Source: Citricoccus muralis
GTDB taxonomy: Bacteria > Actinomycetota > Actinomycetes > Actinomycetales > Micrococcaceae
Length of the DNA stretch: 64,000 nucleotides
Assembly (NCBI RefSeq): GCF_029637705.1
Contig: NZ_CP121252.1
Location: 1,426,001-1,490,000 of the forward strand
Reading direction: 5' to 3'
Positions 25,212 through 34,977 of this stretch are shown piece by piece. Position numbers and translations under genes: made by a program. Position 1 is the stretch's first letter, and each line of letters opens with the position of its first letter. The notes under the pieces are model-generated. The model worked only from the letters and a program-made list of their open reading frames with translations, ran no database searches and was not told the DNA's origin.

Positions 25212-26114
25212 CTATGACGTTTTTGTTCTACCAGCGATGGTTTGTACTCGCTCGTAGAAAGTCTGGTTATAGCGAGATTTCACTTTCAACGCCGTAGGTT
25301 CCCCATGTCTGCGGAGGGCGTTCATGAATTTGCTGTACTCGCTCATTATCTGTTGAGTTTCCCCATCGGCGACAATTTCACCTTTGTCGAGCCAGACTAC
25401 GCGCGTGCAGAGTTCTCGGATGGCCGGCGCTGAGTGATTAACGAGAAACCCGGTGCCTGAGCGAGCGATGAGCTGCTTCATGGCTTCATTGGAGCGCTGC
25501 CTGAAGGCGTCATCGCCGGTAGAGAGTGCTTCATCGATCATGAGGATGTCCGGATCTGCTGCGACCGATATGGCAAACCTGAGGCGTGCGTTCATTCCCG
25601 AAGAGTATGTTCGCATCGGCATCCTGATGGAGTTTCCTATGTCGGCCAGCTCGGTGACTCGCGGAATTCGCTCGTCAACTTCCGCGGGCGTCAGACCCAT
25701 GGCCAAGAGTCCGATTCGGATGTTGTCCACACCAGTGAGATTGGGCATCAGGGCGGCCTTCACGCCCATGAGTTGTGGGGTTGAAGTAGCAACAACCTCG
25801 CCGCTAGTGGGCGTTTCTACGCCGGCAAGGACTCGGAGTAGCGTGCTCTTTCCAGAACCGTTACGCCCAACGAGACCGATGAACTCACCTTTGCGGGCTG
25901 CGAGCGAGATCCCCTTCAGTGCCTGCACGACACCTTTTTCTCCACTGGAGCCGAAGAGTTTTCGGGACTTCTGTTCGTGGGCGATTCGTACGTTGTAGTC
26001 CAGTGAAACATCGGTGGCAAGTAAGGTGAGTTCACCTAGCTTCAGTGGCTTGTCATCGGTTGACGGTGTCTTTTCCGCTGGGGCCTGCTTTGGAGAGTTA
26101 CTTGTGCTGGTCAC
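25212..26114 (-). CDS. ABC-2 polysaccharide exporter, ATP-binding subunit (TagH/Wzt/RfbE type)
   Basis: A 300-residue ABC ATPase with Walker A GRNGSGKST, Q-loop region (TPQLMGVKAALMPNLT), signature YSSGMNARLRFA, Walker B ILMIDEALSTGD and the switch His in LVNHSAPAIREL. The pattern of MPNLTGVDNIRIG and the GD(D/A)AF segment after Walker B is typical of teichoic-acid and O-antigen exporters. The GTG start lies inside the end of the permease gene (17-base overlap), indicating translational coupling. There is no long C-terminal carbohydrate-binding domain, so chain-length control by that route is unlikely. It energises export of a lipid-linked polymer. Confidence 0.88.
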   Translation of the reverse strand: MTSTSNSPKQAPAEKTPSTDDKPLKLGELTLLATDVSLDYNVRIAHEQKSRKLFGSSGEKGVVQALKGISLAARKGEFIGLVGRNGSGKSTLLRVLAGVETPTSGEVVATSTPQLMGVKAALMPNLTGVDNIRIGLLAMGLTPAEVDERIPRVTELADIGNSIRMPMRTYSSGMNARLRFAISVAADPDILMIDEALSTGDDAFRQRSNEAMKQLIARSGTGFLVNHSAPAIRELCTRVVWLDKGEIVADGETQQIMSEYSKFMNALRRHGEPTALKVKSRYNQTFYERVQTIAGRTKTS

Positions 26115-27057
26115 GGCCGTAGGACTCCTCTCCGAGCCAGAAAACGAAGAATCCGATAATGAAAGTCACTCCGGCCCAGATGCTGAGCATGATCCAGTGC
26201 TCGGTTGCTGGCACGACTCCATCTATGAGGATTTCTCGGTACATGACAAGGAAGACATAGATCGGGTTCAGCTCAATGATGGCTTCCAGCGCGGGGTAGT
26301 TCTGCGTGACACGAGTGATAGGGAAGATCACGCCGGATCCGTACATCAAGAAACGTGTCACGAACTGCATGATGCGGCTGATGTCAGGTAGGTGCGTGCT
26401 CAGGCGGGCCAGGATCAGCATGAACCCGAAACTAAGTATCAACTGAAGAGCAAGAACGGCAGGGAACAAGAGCCATGACCATTCCGGCAACTCATGTGGC
26501 GGAATGATCATGATGATCATGAACATGACTGCGACTGCCAACATGCGCTGCATAGTGTCGTAGACGAGGTCAGCAACCGGCAACGCCATGCGGGGAAATT
26601 GGAACGCCCGTGTCAGGGCCAAAGAGGAGGTGATGGTGCGAGTACCTGCAGTGAGTGCGTAACTCGTGAATTGATACATGAACACGCCAATGATGACGTA
26701 CGCCACGTAGTTGCTCATTCCGCGATCGAAACGAAGTAACAGGCCGAAGATCATCCAATAGAAAACAGCGTCAAGTATTGGCCGCAGAACAAGCCAGACG
26801 GATCCGAGGCGACTGTCGTCGGTGCCAGTGATGACACGACTCCGTGACTGAAGCCAGATGAAGTGACGCCTTTGCCAGAGTTGCTTTAAATAAATGCCAA
26901 GTCGAGGGCGACCAGCCACCGGGTGAAGCTTTTCGAAGCCACCGTAATTATTGCGAACAGCGGTAATGAAGTCAGCTGTAGTAGCGGTCGGGGCATTCTC
27001 GCCAGCACCGCTCTTCGCCTGGTGCTGTGCCGAGAGGTCACGGTTCACCTCAGTCAT
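26098..27057 (-). CDS. ABC-2 polysaccharide exporter, permease subunit (TagG/Wzm type)
   Basis: A 319-residue membrane protein with a hydrophilic N-terminus of about 100 residues and six predicted membrane helices between about 105 and 310. The amphipathic YLKQLWQRRHFIWLQSRSRV segment just before the first helix and the final FWLGEESYGRDQHK tail are typical of this family. Together with the overlapping ATPase gene it forms the exporter expected for a teichuronic- or teichoic-acid-like polymer. The gene is divergent from wecB across a 311-base gap. Confidence 0.87.
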   Translation of the reverse strand: MTEVNRDLSAQHQAKSGAGENAPTATTADFITAVRNNYGGFEKLHPVAGRPRLGIYLKQLWQRRHFIWLQSRSRVITGTDDSRLGSVWLVLRPILDAVFYWMIFGLLLRFDRGMSNYVAYVIIGVFMYQFTSYALTAGTRTITSSLALTRAFQFPRMALPVADLVYDTMQRMLAVAVMFMIIMIIPPHELPEWSWLLFPAVLALQLILSFGFMLILARLSTHLPDISRIMQFVTRFLMYGSGVIFPITRVTQNYPALEAIIELNPIYVFLVMYREILIDGVVPATEHWIMLSIWAGVTFIIGFFVFWLGEESYGRDQHK

Positions 27058-27368
27058 TCAGCGACACCAATCTTTCAGAGCAGGCGGGCACATCGATGGA
27101 CTTCTCCATAAGAACCATAGTCTAGACCGCTTTGGTTGCTCGTCGCTTACTGCACGCGCGGTTCGGATCCATATCAGTGTCCATGCCGTTTCGAGGGGGT
27201 GGTCTCGCACAGTTGCTCCGTGGCCTGCGGATGCTCACCTAGGTGATACTTCAAGATTGTGGCGCGAATTCTCGGAGACCTCGTATGCCGGTCTAGAATG
27301 AGGCCGACCCATACATCCCGTCTGGCCGGTTGCGCATCGCGCCGATCGACCATGATTCAAGGAGTGCT
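27058..27368 (+). promoter_or_regulatory. divergent intergenic region between exporter and wecB
   Basis: These 311 bases separate the leftward exporter operon and rightward wecB. TAGAAT at 27293-27298 could be a -10 box for wecB with a leader of about 60 bases, though the -35 is weak. No open frame, repeat or RNA structure that I can support is present. Confidence 0.35.
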
Positions 27369-28532
27369 GTGAAGAAGATCATGCCCGTCTACGGGACCCG
27401 TCCGGAAGCGATCAAGGTTGCTCCGATCATCAAGGCCCTGCAGGACGCGGACGATTTTGATTGCGTCGTCACCGTCACGGGCCAGCACCGTGAAATGCTG
27501 GACCAGGTTAATGAGCTCTTCGGTATTGAGCCGGACCATGATCTCAACATCATCCAGCCGCGCCAGACTTTGAACATGGTGATGGCCAAGACCATTGATG
27601 GACTCGACGCCATCCTGGAACAGGAACAGCCCGACGCCGTTGTGGTCCAGGGCGACACCACGACGTCGACGGCCGGAGCCATCGCCGCCTTCAACCGGGG
27701 GATTCCGGTGGTCCACGTAGAGGCCGGGCTCCGTAGCTTCAACATCTTCTCGCCCTTCCCTGAAGAAGCCAACCGCAAGATGACATCGCAGATCTCCTCG
27801 CTGCATTTGGCCCCCACCTCGGTGTCCAAAGCAAACCTGCTACGCGAAGCGGTGAACGAGGATGACGTCTACGTTTCCGGTAATACCGTGATCGATGCAT
27901 TGCTCGACGTCGTCGACAAGAAGGTTCCGTTCGAAGACGAGGCCCTGCAGAACGTACAAAAAGCTGTTGAGGGTGGACAGAAGCTGGTGCTGGTGACCAC
28001 CCACCGTCGTGAGAACCAGGGTGACGCAATGCGCGGCGTGGGTCGTGCTCTGGCTCGCTTGTCGGAGACGCACCCGGACGTCCTGTTTGTTCTTCCCGCT
28101 CACAAGAATCCGGTGGTGCGCGAAGCGATCCTGCCGTTCCTCGAGGGCAAGACTAATGTGGTGGTGACCGAGCCGGTAGCTTACGGCCAGTTCACCCACC
28201 TGATCTCGCTGGCGAACGTGGTGCTGACCGACTCCGGTGGAGTTCAGGAGGAGGCTCCTGGCCTGGGCAAGCCCGTGCTGGTGATGCGCGAGAACACCGA
28301 GCGTCCCGAGGCTGTGACTGCGGGGACCGTGCGTTTGATCGGCACTGATGAGGAGCGGGTCTACAACGAAGTGACCGAGTTGCTGACTGACTCCGCTGCC
28401 TATGAGCGTATGTCTAACGCGGTGAACCCCTACGGTGATGGTAACGCCGCCCGCCGTACGCTCTCGGCCATTCGCGAACTGCTGGGCACCGGCAAGCGCG
28501 AAGCTGAGTTCGATGACGGGCTCGGCAACTGA
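27369..28532 (+). CDS. wecB: UDP-N-acetylglucosamine 2-epimerase (non-hydrolysing)
   Basis: A 387-residue GT-B-fold epimerase. It shows VYGTRPEAIKVAPII at the N-terminus, VTGQHREMLDQV with the conserved His, VVQGDTTS, HVEAGLRSF, TTHRREN and DSGGVQEEAPGLGKPVLVMRENTERPEA. It converts UDP-GlcNAc to UDP-ManNAc, the substrate of the wecC product at 4.5 kb. The GTG at 27369 was chosen because AAGGAG is four bases upstream and the product then begins at the family's usual point. A strong terminator follows. Confidence 0.93.
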   Translation: MKKIMPVYGTRPEAIKVAPIIKALQDADDFDCVVTVTGQHREMLDQVNELFGIEPDHDLNIIQPRQTLNMVMAKTIDGLDAILEQEQPDAVVVQGDTTTSTAGAIAAFNRGIPVVHVEAGLRSFNIFSPFPEEANRKMTSQISSLHLAPTSVSKANLLREAVNEDDVYVSGNTVIDALLDVVDKKVPFEDEALQNVQKAVEGGQKLVLVTTHRRENQGDAMRGVGRALARLSETHPDVLFVLPAHKNPVVREAILPFLEGKTNVVVTEPVAYGQFTHLISLANVVLTDSGGVQEEAPGLGKPVLVMRENTERPEAVTAGTVRLIGTDEERVYNEVTELLTDSAAYERMSNAVNPYGDGNAARRTLSAIRELLGTGKREAEFDDGLGN

Positions 28533-28548
28533 CCACACGCTGAGCTAA

Positions 28549-28586
28549 ACGCACCCGAGCGGTATGCTCGGGTGCGTTCCCTTTTT
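28549..28586 (+). terminator. Rho-independent terminator after wecB
   Basis: A 12-bp perfect stem ACGCACCCGAGC/GCTCGGGTGCGT with a 5-base loop, followed by TCCCTTTTT. It starts 17 bases after the wecB stop. It overlaps the upstream in-frame extension of the smc reading frame, supporting the later smc start. Confidence 0.85.
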
Positions 28587-28619
28587 AATCACTTCACGAC
28601 CGATGATGGCGCCAACACC

Positions 28620-31600
28620 ATGTACCTGAAGACCCTGACGATTCGCGGATTCAAGTCGTTTGCCTCGGCGACGACCTTTGAGTTCGAGCCGGGCGTCACC
28701 GCCGTCGTGGGTCCCAACGGTTCCGGAAAGTCCAATGTGGTGGACGCTCTGGCCTGGGTGATGGGGGAGCAGGGCGCCAAGAATCTGCGCGGCGGGAAGA
28801 TGGAGGACGTCATCTTCGCCGGCACCTCAGGACGATCGGCGCTCGGACGAGCCCAAGTCTCGCTGACCATTGACAACTCTGATGGCGCTCTGCCGATTGA
28901 GTATTCCGAGGTCACCATTTCGCGGACCCTCTTCCGCTCCGGCGGTTCCGAGTACGCGATCAACGGCAACAGCTGTCGTCTCCTGGACATCCAGGAACTG
29001 CTCTCCGACTCGGGGCTGGGCCGCGAGATGCACGTCATCGTCGGGCAGGGGCAGCTTGACCGCATCCTGCAGGCGACCCCGGAAGAGCGCCGCGGGTTCA
29101 TTGAGGAAGCCTCCGGCATTCTCAAACACCGACGGCGCAAAGAGCGTTCCGTGCGCAAGCTGGATTCGATGCGCAGCAACCTGGACCGGGTACGCGACCT
29201 CACCGAGGAAGTGCGTCGTCAGCTGGGACCGTTGTCGCGCCAGGCCGCCACGGCACGCAAAGCTCAGCGGATCCAATTTGATGTCCGCGATGCTCGTGCT
29301 CGGCTGTTGGCCGATGAGGTCGTCACCCAGACACAGATCGTTGACGACGTCGCCGCACACGATGACGCGATCGGAGAACGACTCGCCAGCGCCACCCGCA
29401 AGCAAGAACAGGCGGAGGCCGAGAGTGCCCGTCTGGCGGAACAATCCGGCACCGCTGCCGAAGCAGCCGCGGCAGCACGCGATCATTGGTACGCGCTGTC
29501 GAACCTCGCTGAACGCTACCGTTCCCTGGAAGCGCTCAATACCGAGCGGCTCACCGCGGCGGCTGCTCCGCAACCGGCTCGGACGGGACCTGACCCGGAC
29601 ACGGCCGCGGCGCAGGCAGAACAATCCGAACGTGAACAGGCTACGGCACTGTCCGCGGTGGAAACCGCTCAGAGGGCACTCGAAGAGTCCACGCAACGCC
29701 GCCAACAAGCAGAACGCGCGGCACGCATCGCCGCCGAGACATACACCCAGCTCCTTCAGCAAGCCGCAGACCGGCGCCAAGCGGTCGCAGTCGCACAGGG
29801 TGCGGTCGATACGGCGCTCGCCCAGGTCAACTCGTTAACAAGCCAGCTCGATCGAACCGACGCCGACCTGGACCATGTGGCCGCCACGGTCGAAGACTTT
29901 CAACAGCAGTTGGCTGCCTGGGACCAACCCGATGGCGAAACCGACTCAGTCACCGGCGTCGAAGAGGAAGCTCTGGCAGCCCAGCAACAGGTGACCGCGT
30001 TGCGGGAGCAACTCGCCGCTCAGGACCGGTTGGTGTCGGAAGCGCGCTCCGCTCATAGCTCTGCGACCACTCGCCGTGACGTGCTGCAGGAGGGTCTCCG
30101 CCCTGCCCCTGGCTCGGCGCTCTCACTGCTGGAACCGCTCGGTGTGGCAGACCTGTCGCCGTTACTGGCGGTGGAGTCGGGCTGGGAGCGGGCGGTCACG
30201 GTGGCACTCGGTGAGGGCCTGGAACAGCTGTGGTCCGAAGACGCCGTCAGCACGGAACAGGTCATCGACGCCCTGGTGTCTGGCCGGGGCGGCGATGCTC
30301 GGGTGATCTTTGGGGGAGCCGACCGACCTCTCGCGGCAGGAGCAGGACGCGTTCTCACCACGGGGATGCACCCGGTCGGAGACATCGTGCGAGTCCAAGA
30401 CGGCGCACCGCAGCACCTGATCCATGCCCTGCACCACGTCCTCGCCGATGTGGTGTTCGTTGACGACGTCGAGACGGCGCGGCAATGGTGGACCATGCAT
30501 GTTGGTGAGGAATCTGCCCGAAGGCTGGTCACTCCTCAGGGACACGTGGTGGGACACAGCGATGTCTCCGTACGTGGTCACGACGTCGCCTCCGCGCTCG
30601 AAACCCGCGCCGCGGCCGAAGCGGCGGCCGAGGCTGCTGAGCAAACTGCGGCCACGGTTCAGACCACGCAGTCCCGCCGGGACGAATTGGCCAAGGAGCT
30701 AGCTCAGGCGGTGTCCCACGAGAAGGGCCTCTCGGAGCGGCTCCATCAGGAACGAACCGAACGAGCCGCGGCCCAAGAGCGGCACAGCTCTATCCAGCGG
30801 GGTCTGTCCCAGGCACAGCAATCGTGGCAACGGCTACAGGAACAGCGAAAAGGCCTGGAAGAGTCGCTGGCGGAAGCAGAGAAGAAGCTGGTCGTTTCCC
30901 AGGAACGGCTCGAGGCCGCACAGGCCGCACAGATGGCGTCCGGTGAGGCGGGCGGCGCTACCGAGGTGTCCTCCGCAGACAAAGACACCGCAGAGCAAGC
31001 TGCCTCGCAGGCGCGTACCGAGGAGACCGAATCACGCCTGGCGCTGCGCACCGCCGAGGCCGTCCAGCAGCAGGCCGTGCAACGTACGGAGCAGGCACGG
31101 CGTCGAGTCCAGGCAGCCAGGCTCGCGCAACAAGAGGAACAGCGCGCAGAAGCCCGGCGTCGTCGCAGTCTGGACCGGTTGGGCGCCCTGCGAGCGGCCA
31201 TTTCCGAGGCCACGCAGAAGATACAGGCCTCCGTCCAGCGCGCCGAAGATGACCGGCGTGGCCTCGAAGAACAGCGCGCGGAATTGGACGGCCTGCGCAA
31301 GACGGCACTGCAGGAGGCAGAGGCCGCACGCAAGGATGTCAGCAGGGCCAAAGACGAGGTCCACGCCCGCGAGATGGCGCTGCAGGAACAGCAACTCAAG
31401 CTCGAGCAGCTCCACCAGCGTGCCCTGGATGAACTCGGCTACACGGCCGACTACCTGATCGAGAACTTCGGGCCCGAACTTCCTGTTCCGCTGAACCCGC
31501 CTGAAGCGGAGGACGAGGACTCGGCTCCCGAGGCCGACGTCGAGACGATGCCGTTCGACCGTGAGGAACAGGCCCAGCGATTGCGCCGGGCTCAACGCCA

Positions 31601-32237
31601 ACTGACCGCACTGGGCAAGGTCAACCCGTTGGCCCTGGAAGAGTACGCCGCAGTGGAGGAGCGGCACCAGTACCTCTCCGAACAGCTGGCCGACCTGGAA
31701 CAGTCGCGCAAGGACCTGCTGCAGATCATCGCCGACGTCGACGCCACGGTGCTGCGGGTCTTCGAATCCGCTTTCAACGACACCGCCGCCCAATTCCAGC
31801 ACGTCTTCGCCACCCTGTTCCCGGGCGGAGAGGGCAAGCTCTCTCTTACCGAGCCCGACAACCTGTTGGAGACCGGCATCGAGGTGGAAGCACGTCCGGC
31901 GGGCAAGAAGGTCAAACGGCTGTCGCTGCTTTCTGGTGGTGAACGCTCACTGGCCGCGGTAGCTATGCTCGTGTCAATCTTCAAGGCCCGGCCGTCACCG
32001 TTCTACGTGATGGATGAGGTCGAAGCGGCCCTGGACGACACCAACCTTTCGCGCCTGCTCACCATCTTCCGGGAGCTACAGCAGGACTCACAGCTGATCA
32101 TCATCACCCATCAGAAACGCACGATGGAGGTGGCAGACGCCCTCTATGGGGTGTCCATGCGCGGCGACGGCGTCACCAAGGTGATCAGCCAACGTCTCGA
32201 TGGCTCTGCTCGGCAGACCCAGAGTCCGCAGGCGTGA
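28620..32237 (+). CDS. smc: chromosome segregation ATPase SMC
   Basis: A 1205-residue SMC protein. The head has Walker A GPNGSGKSN (about 32-40). Two long coiled coils rich in Ala, Glu, Gln and Arg (about 170-500 and 670-1000) flank a hinge at about 505-660. The C-terminal head has the signature LLSGGERSLAAVAML and Walker B FYVMDEVEAALDD. It acts with ScpA and ScpB in chromosome condensation and segregation. The ATG at 28620 gives MYLKTLTIRGFKSFA, the classic SMC N-terminus; the frame upstream of it crosses the wecB terminator. The 3' end overlaps the convergent transporter gene by 53 bases. Confidence 0.95.
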   Translation: MYLKTLTIRGFKSFASATTFEFEPGVTAVVGPNGSGKSNVVDALAWVMGEQGAKNLRGGKMEDVIFAGTSGRSALGRAQVSLTIDNSDGALPIEYSEVTISRTLFRSGGSEYAINGNSCRLLDIQELLSDSGLGREMHVIVGQGQLDRILQATPEERRGFIEEASGILKHRRRKERSVRKLDSMRSNLDRVRDLTEEVRRQLGPLSRQAATARKAQRIQFDVRDARARLLADEVVTQTQIVDDVAAHDDAIGERLASATRKQEQAEAESARLAEQSGTAAEAAAAARDHWYALSNLAERYRSLEALNTERLTAAAAPQPARTGPDPDTAAAQAEQSEREQATALSAVETAQRALEESTQRRQQAERAARIAAETYTQLLQQAADRRQAVAVAQGAVDTALAQVNSLTSQLDRTDADLDHVAATVEDFQQQLAAWDQPDGETDSVTGVEEEALAAQQQVTALREQLAAQDRLVSEARSAHSSATTRRDVLQEGLRPAPGSALSLLEPLGVADLSPLLAVESGWERAVTVALGEGLEQLWSEDAVSTEQVIDALVSGRGGDARVIFGGADRPLAAGAGRVLTTGMHPVGDIVRVQDGAPQHLIHALHHVLADVVFVDDVETARQWWTMHVGEESARRLVTPQGHVVGHSDVSVRGHDVASALETRAAAEAAAEAAEQTAATVQTTQSRRDELAKELAQAVSHEKGLSERLHQERTERAAAQERHSSIQRGLSQAQQSWQRLQEQRKGLEESLAEAEKKLVVSQERLEAAQAAQMASGEAGGATEVSSADKDTAEQAASQARTEETESRLALRTAEAVQQQAVQRTEQARRRVQAARLAQQEEQRAEARRRRSLDRLGALRAAISEATQKIQASVQRAEDDRRGLEEQRAELDGLRKTALQEAEAARKDVSRAKDEVHAREMALQEQQLKLEQLHQRALDELGYTADYLIENFGPELPVPLNPPEAEDEDSAPEADVETMPFDREEQAQRLRRAQRQLTALGKVNPLALEEYAAVEERHQYLSEQLADLEQSRKDLLQIIADVDATVLRVFESAFNDTAAQFQHVFATLFPGGEGKLSLTEPDNLLETGIEVEARPAGKKVKRLSLLSGGERSLAAVAMLVSIFKARPSPFYVMDEVEAALDDTNLSRLLTIFRELQQDSQLIIITHQKRTMEVADALYGVSMRGDGVTKVISQRLDGSARQTQSPQA

Positions 32238-33489
32238 TCTTCGGCAACGCACCCGTCCTGGGGCCACCCGGAACCACCGGATTGTTGGTTTCCGGCGCCA
32301 ACAGCCAGCCGATTCCGGCCATGACGAGCACCGCACCAGTAATGGCGAACGCCAGTTCATAGTTCGCGACGTCGACCAGGAATCCGACCAGCAACGGTCC
32401 CACAATCGCCCCGAGATCCGAGGACATCTGCGCGGTCGACATCACCGAGCCCGCCTTGCGGTTCTGCCCTACCAAATCCGCGATGGCGGCTTGTTGCGGT
32501 GCATTGAGCATCCCGGTTCCCATCCCCGCAGCAATGCACAGGGCCAAGAACCACCAGGCATCGGGGGAGAACCCGATGGCGGCGGTGGCCACACCGGCGA
32601 TCATCAGTCCGGGAATGATGAGCGGGCGCCGTCCGTAACGGTCGGAGAGCCGCGACGAGAAAGTGATGGCGACGATGTTTCCAGCGGCAAACACCGCGAG
32701 CGCAGCGGCAGCCGTCTGAGGGCCGTTGAGGATGAACCCCGAGCCGACGAAGGCGCTGGCGGCAAACAAGGGCGTGATCGAGTTACGCACTCCAAAGGTG
32801 GCCCAGCCATTGGCCAAGAACGAACCGAGTGAGGCCCGGTAGGCGCCATGGCCCCAGGCCTCCGCGACGGGCATCGCCGTTCGGGTGTCCGGGGTACGCC
32901 GGTCGGCCAGGCGAGATTCCCGCAACAGCACGAACACCAGCCCCGCCGCGATGAGCAGTGCGGTGCCATAAATGATGAACGGCACACGCGGTCCCCAGGT
33001 GGCTAACAGCCCACCGACGACGGGTCCGGCGATATTGCCGATCAGAAAAGCCGAGGCATAGGCACCCGAGACCCGCCCACGAATCGACGGCGGCGATTTA
33101 CGGGCCAGGAAGGACATGGCCGAAACGGTGAACAGGGTGGAACCCAAACCGCCCAAGCCTCGGAAGACCAGCAACTGCCAGTAGGTTTGTGCCGAGGCGA
33201 TCAAGAACATGGAGATCGCCACGATGGTCACACCGATCATGTACACCGGGGTCTCCCCGAACCGGCTGGTCGCACGTCCCGACACGGGGGCAAACACCAG
33301 GCGAGTCAGCCCGAAAGCCGATACCACCGCCGAGACTGCGAATGCACCGACCCCAAAGGACTGGGCGTATTGCGGCAGAACGGGGGCGATGATGCCGAAC
33401 CCGATGGCGATGATGAACGCGCAGCCGATGAGCACTTTGATCTCACGAGGGATGGTCACACGGTGAGTTGTTTCGGCAGAGCGGCGCAT
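32185..33489 (-). CDS. MFS transporter, probable drug/solute efflux
   Basis: A protein of 434 residues from the ATG at 33489 (a GTG at 33540 would add 17). About 12 membrane helices. The first cytoplasmic loop motif is FAPVSGRATSRFGETPVYMIG, and the mirrored loop FSSRLSDRYGRRPLIIPG follows the central linker, a standard major facilitator layout of the DHA1-like type. The N-terminus is short and the C-terminal tail is polar. It converges on smc, sharing 53 bases at the 3' ends, and is divergent from ftsY. Substrate cannot be predicted. Confidence 0.82.
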   Translation of the reverse strand: MRRSAETTHRVTIPREIKVLIGCAFIIAIGFGIIAPVLPQYAQSFGVGAFAVSAVVSAFGLTRLVFAPVSGRATSRFGETPVYMIGVTIVAISMFLIASAQTYWQLLVFRGLGGLGSTLFTVSAMSFLARKSPPSIRGRVSGAYASAFLIGNIAGPVVGGLLATWGPRVPFIIYGTALLIAAGLVFVLLRESRLADRRTPDTRTAMPVAEAWGHGAYRASLGSFLANGWATFGVRNSITPLFAASAFVGSGFILNGPQTAAAALAVFAAGNIVAITFSSRLSDRYGRRPLIIPGLMIAGVATAAIGFSPDAWWFLALCIAAGMGTGMLNAPQQAAIADLVGQNRKAGSVMSTAQMSSDLGAIVGPLLVGFLVDVANYELAFAITGAVLVMAGIGWLLAPETNNPVVPGGPRTGALPKITPADSGSAEQSHRDVG

Positions 33490-33592
33490 GCCCCCGATTA
33501 TCTCAACGATTTCGTGCGACGACAGGGGCGAATCAAGCACTATGCGACCAGCAGAATCCCCGTGGGCGGAATCAATGTGTCAAGATGAAGAC

Positions 33593-34825
33593 GTGGAGAT
33601 CATCATCATTATCGCCGTGCTCGTTCCGGTCCTGGTCGGCCTCGTGCTGGCCATCCTGCTGGATCGGCCGCAGAAGCCCAAGACCCCGTACCTCACCGAT
33701 CGCGATGCCGACGACCTGGATCCTGGTTCGGACGTCGGCCCCGCGACCATTGCAGACTCCGACGGGGCAGTGTTGCCCGTCGACCATGCGCCCCTGACCA
33801 CGCCGACGGATGAACTCGTCGCCGATCACCACCCGGCGCCGGTCGAGGAAGCTCCCGTTGTTGAGGAGGAGCCGGCAGCTCCCGCCGTCGAGAGCCCGGC
33901 TCCAGTCGCTGGACGTTTGGCACGGCTGCGCTCGCGGTTGGCCAAGTCCAATAATGTCTTCTCCCAGGGCCTGCTTGCCCTGCTTTCCAGCGACTCCATC
34001 GACGACGACGTCTGGGACGAAGTCGAAGAGAGCCTGCTTGTAGCTGATCTGGGCACCGAACCCACTCTGGAGCTGGTGGACCGCTTGCGTGAACGCGTCA
34101 CCGTGGAAGGCACCAAAGACCCAGAAGCGGTGCGGGCGATGCTGCGCGAAGAGCTCATCAAGATCGTCGACCCCGGCCTGGATCGTCGCCTGACTGCTAC
34201 CCCGACCGATGGCATTCCGGCCGTCATGATGGTGGTCGGCGTCAACGGCGTGGGGAAGACCACCACCGTGGGCAAGATCGCCCGAGTGCTGGTGGCCGAG
34301 CAGCGGGAAGTGGTGCTCGGCGCTGCCGATACCTTCCGCGCCGCGGCCGCCGAGCAGCTGGCCACTTGGGGTGCGCGCGTCGGCGTGGACACCGTGCGCT
34401 CGGATGTGGAGCAGGCCGACCCGGCCTCGGTGGCCTTCGAAGCGGTGAAGACCGGTATCGAGCGCGAGACTGACGTTGTGCTCATCGACACCGCGGGTCG
34501 CTTGCAGAACAAGGCGAACCTGATGGACGAGCTAGGCAAGATCAAGCGCGTCGTGGAGAAGCAGGCCCCGGTCGGCGAAGTGCTGCTGGTGCTGGACGCC
34601 ACCACCGGGCAGAACGGGCTGAGCCAGGCCAAGGTCTTCGCCGAGGCGGTCAATATCACCGGCATCGTGCTCACCAAGCTCGACGGGACGGCCAAGGGCG
34701 GCATCGTGGTGCCTATTCAGCGGCAGCTAGGCGTCCCTGTCAAGCTGATTGGTCTCGGCGAAGGCGCCGACGATCTGGCTCCGTTCGAGGTCGAGGCTTT
34801 CGTCGATGCGCTGCTGAGCGAATAA
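33593..34825 (+). CDS. ftsY: signal recognition particle receptor FtsY
   Basis: A 410-residue protein. An N-terminal membrane segment (about 2-22) is followed by an acidic, Pro/Val-rich linker to about residue 100, then the SRP GTPase NG domain. G1 is GVNGVGKTT (about 216-224), then DTFRAAAAEQL, DTAGRLQNKANLMDEL and TKLDGTAKGG. It docks ribosome-SRP complexes at the membrane with Ffh. The GTG at 33593 is tentative: an ATG at 33575 (six residues more, GGCGGA upstream) is equally possible. A very strong terminator follows. Confidence 0.93.
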   Translation: MEIIIIIAVLVPVLVGLVLAILLDRPQKPKTPYLTDRDADDLDPGSDVGPATIADSDGAVLPVDHAPLTTPTDELVADHHPAPVEEAPVVEEEPAAPAVESPAPVAGRLARLRSRLAKSNNVFSQGLLALLSSDSIDDDVWDEVEESLLVADLGTEPTLELVDRLRERVTVEGTKDPEAVRAMLREELIKIVDPGLDRRLTATPTDGIPAVMMVVGVNGVGKTTTVGKIARVLVAEQREVVLGAADTFRAAAAEQLATWGARVGVDTVRSDVEQADPASVAFEAVKTGIERETDVVLIDTAGRLQNKANLMDELGKIKRVVEKQAPVGEVLLVLDATTGQNGLSQAKVFAEAVNITGIVLTKLDGTAKGGIVVPIQRQLGVPVKLIGLGEGADDLAPFEVEAFVDALLSE

Positions 34826-34894
34826 CAGCGACCATCCAGCGTCGCGTAACGTGCTGTTAACACAGACGTGGTGACCGTCACCCGATGGAAACAC

Positions 34895-34933
34895 CACTGA
34901 GGGCACCGTGAAACACGGTGCCCTCAGTGTTTA
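34895..34933 (+). terminator. terminator after ftsY
   Basis: A perfect 16-bp stem (CACTGAGGGCACCGTG and its complement) with an AAA loop, followed by TTTAA. It lies 70 bases after the ftsY stop and separates ftsY from amtB. Confidence 0.85.
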
Positions 34934-34977
34934 ACCATCAGCCGCGGAGGGCCCGCGGCAATGGTGAGAGGACAACC

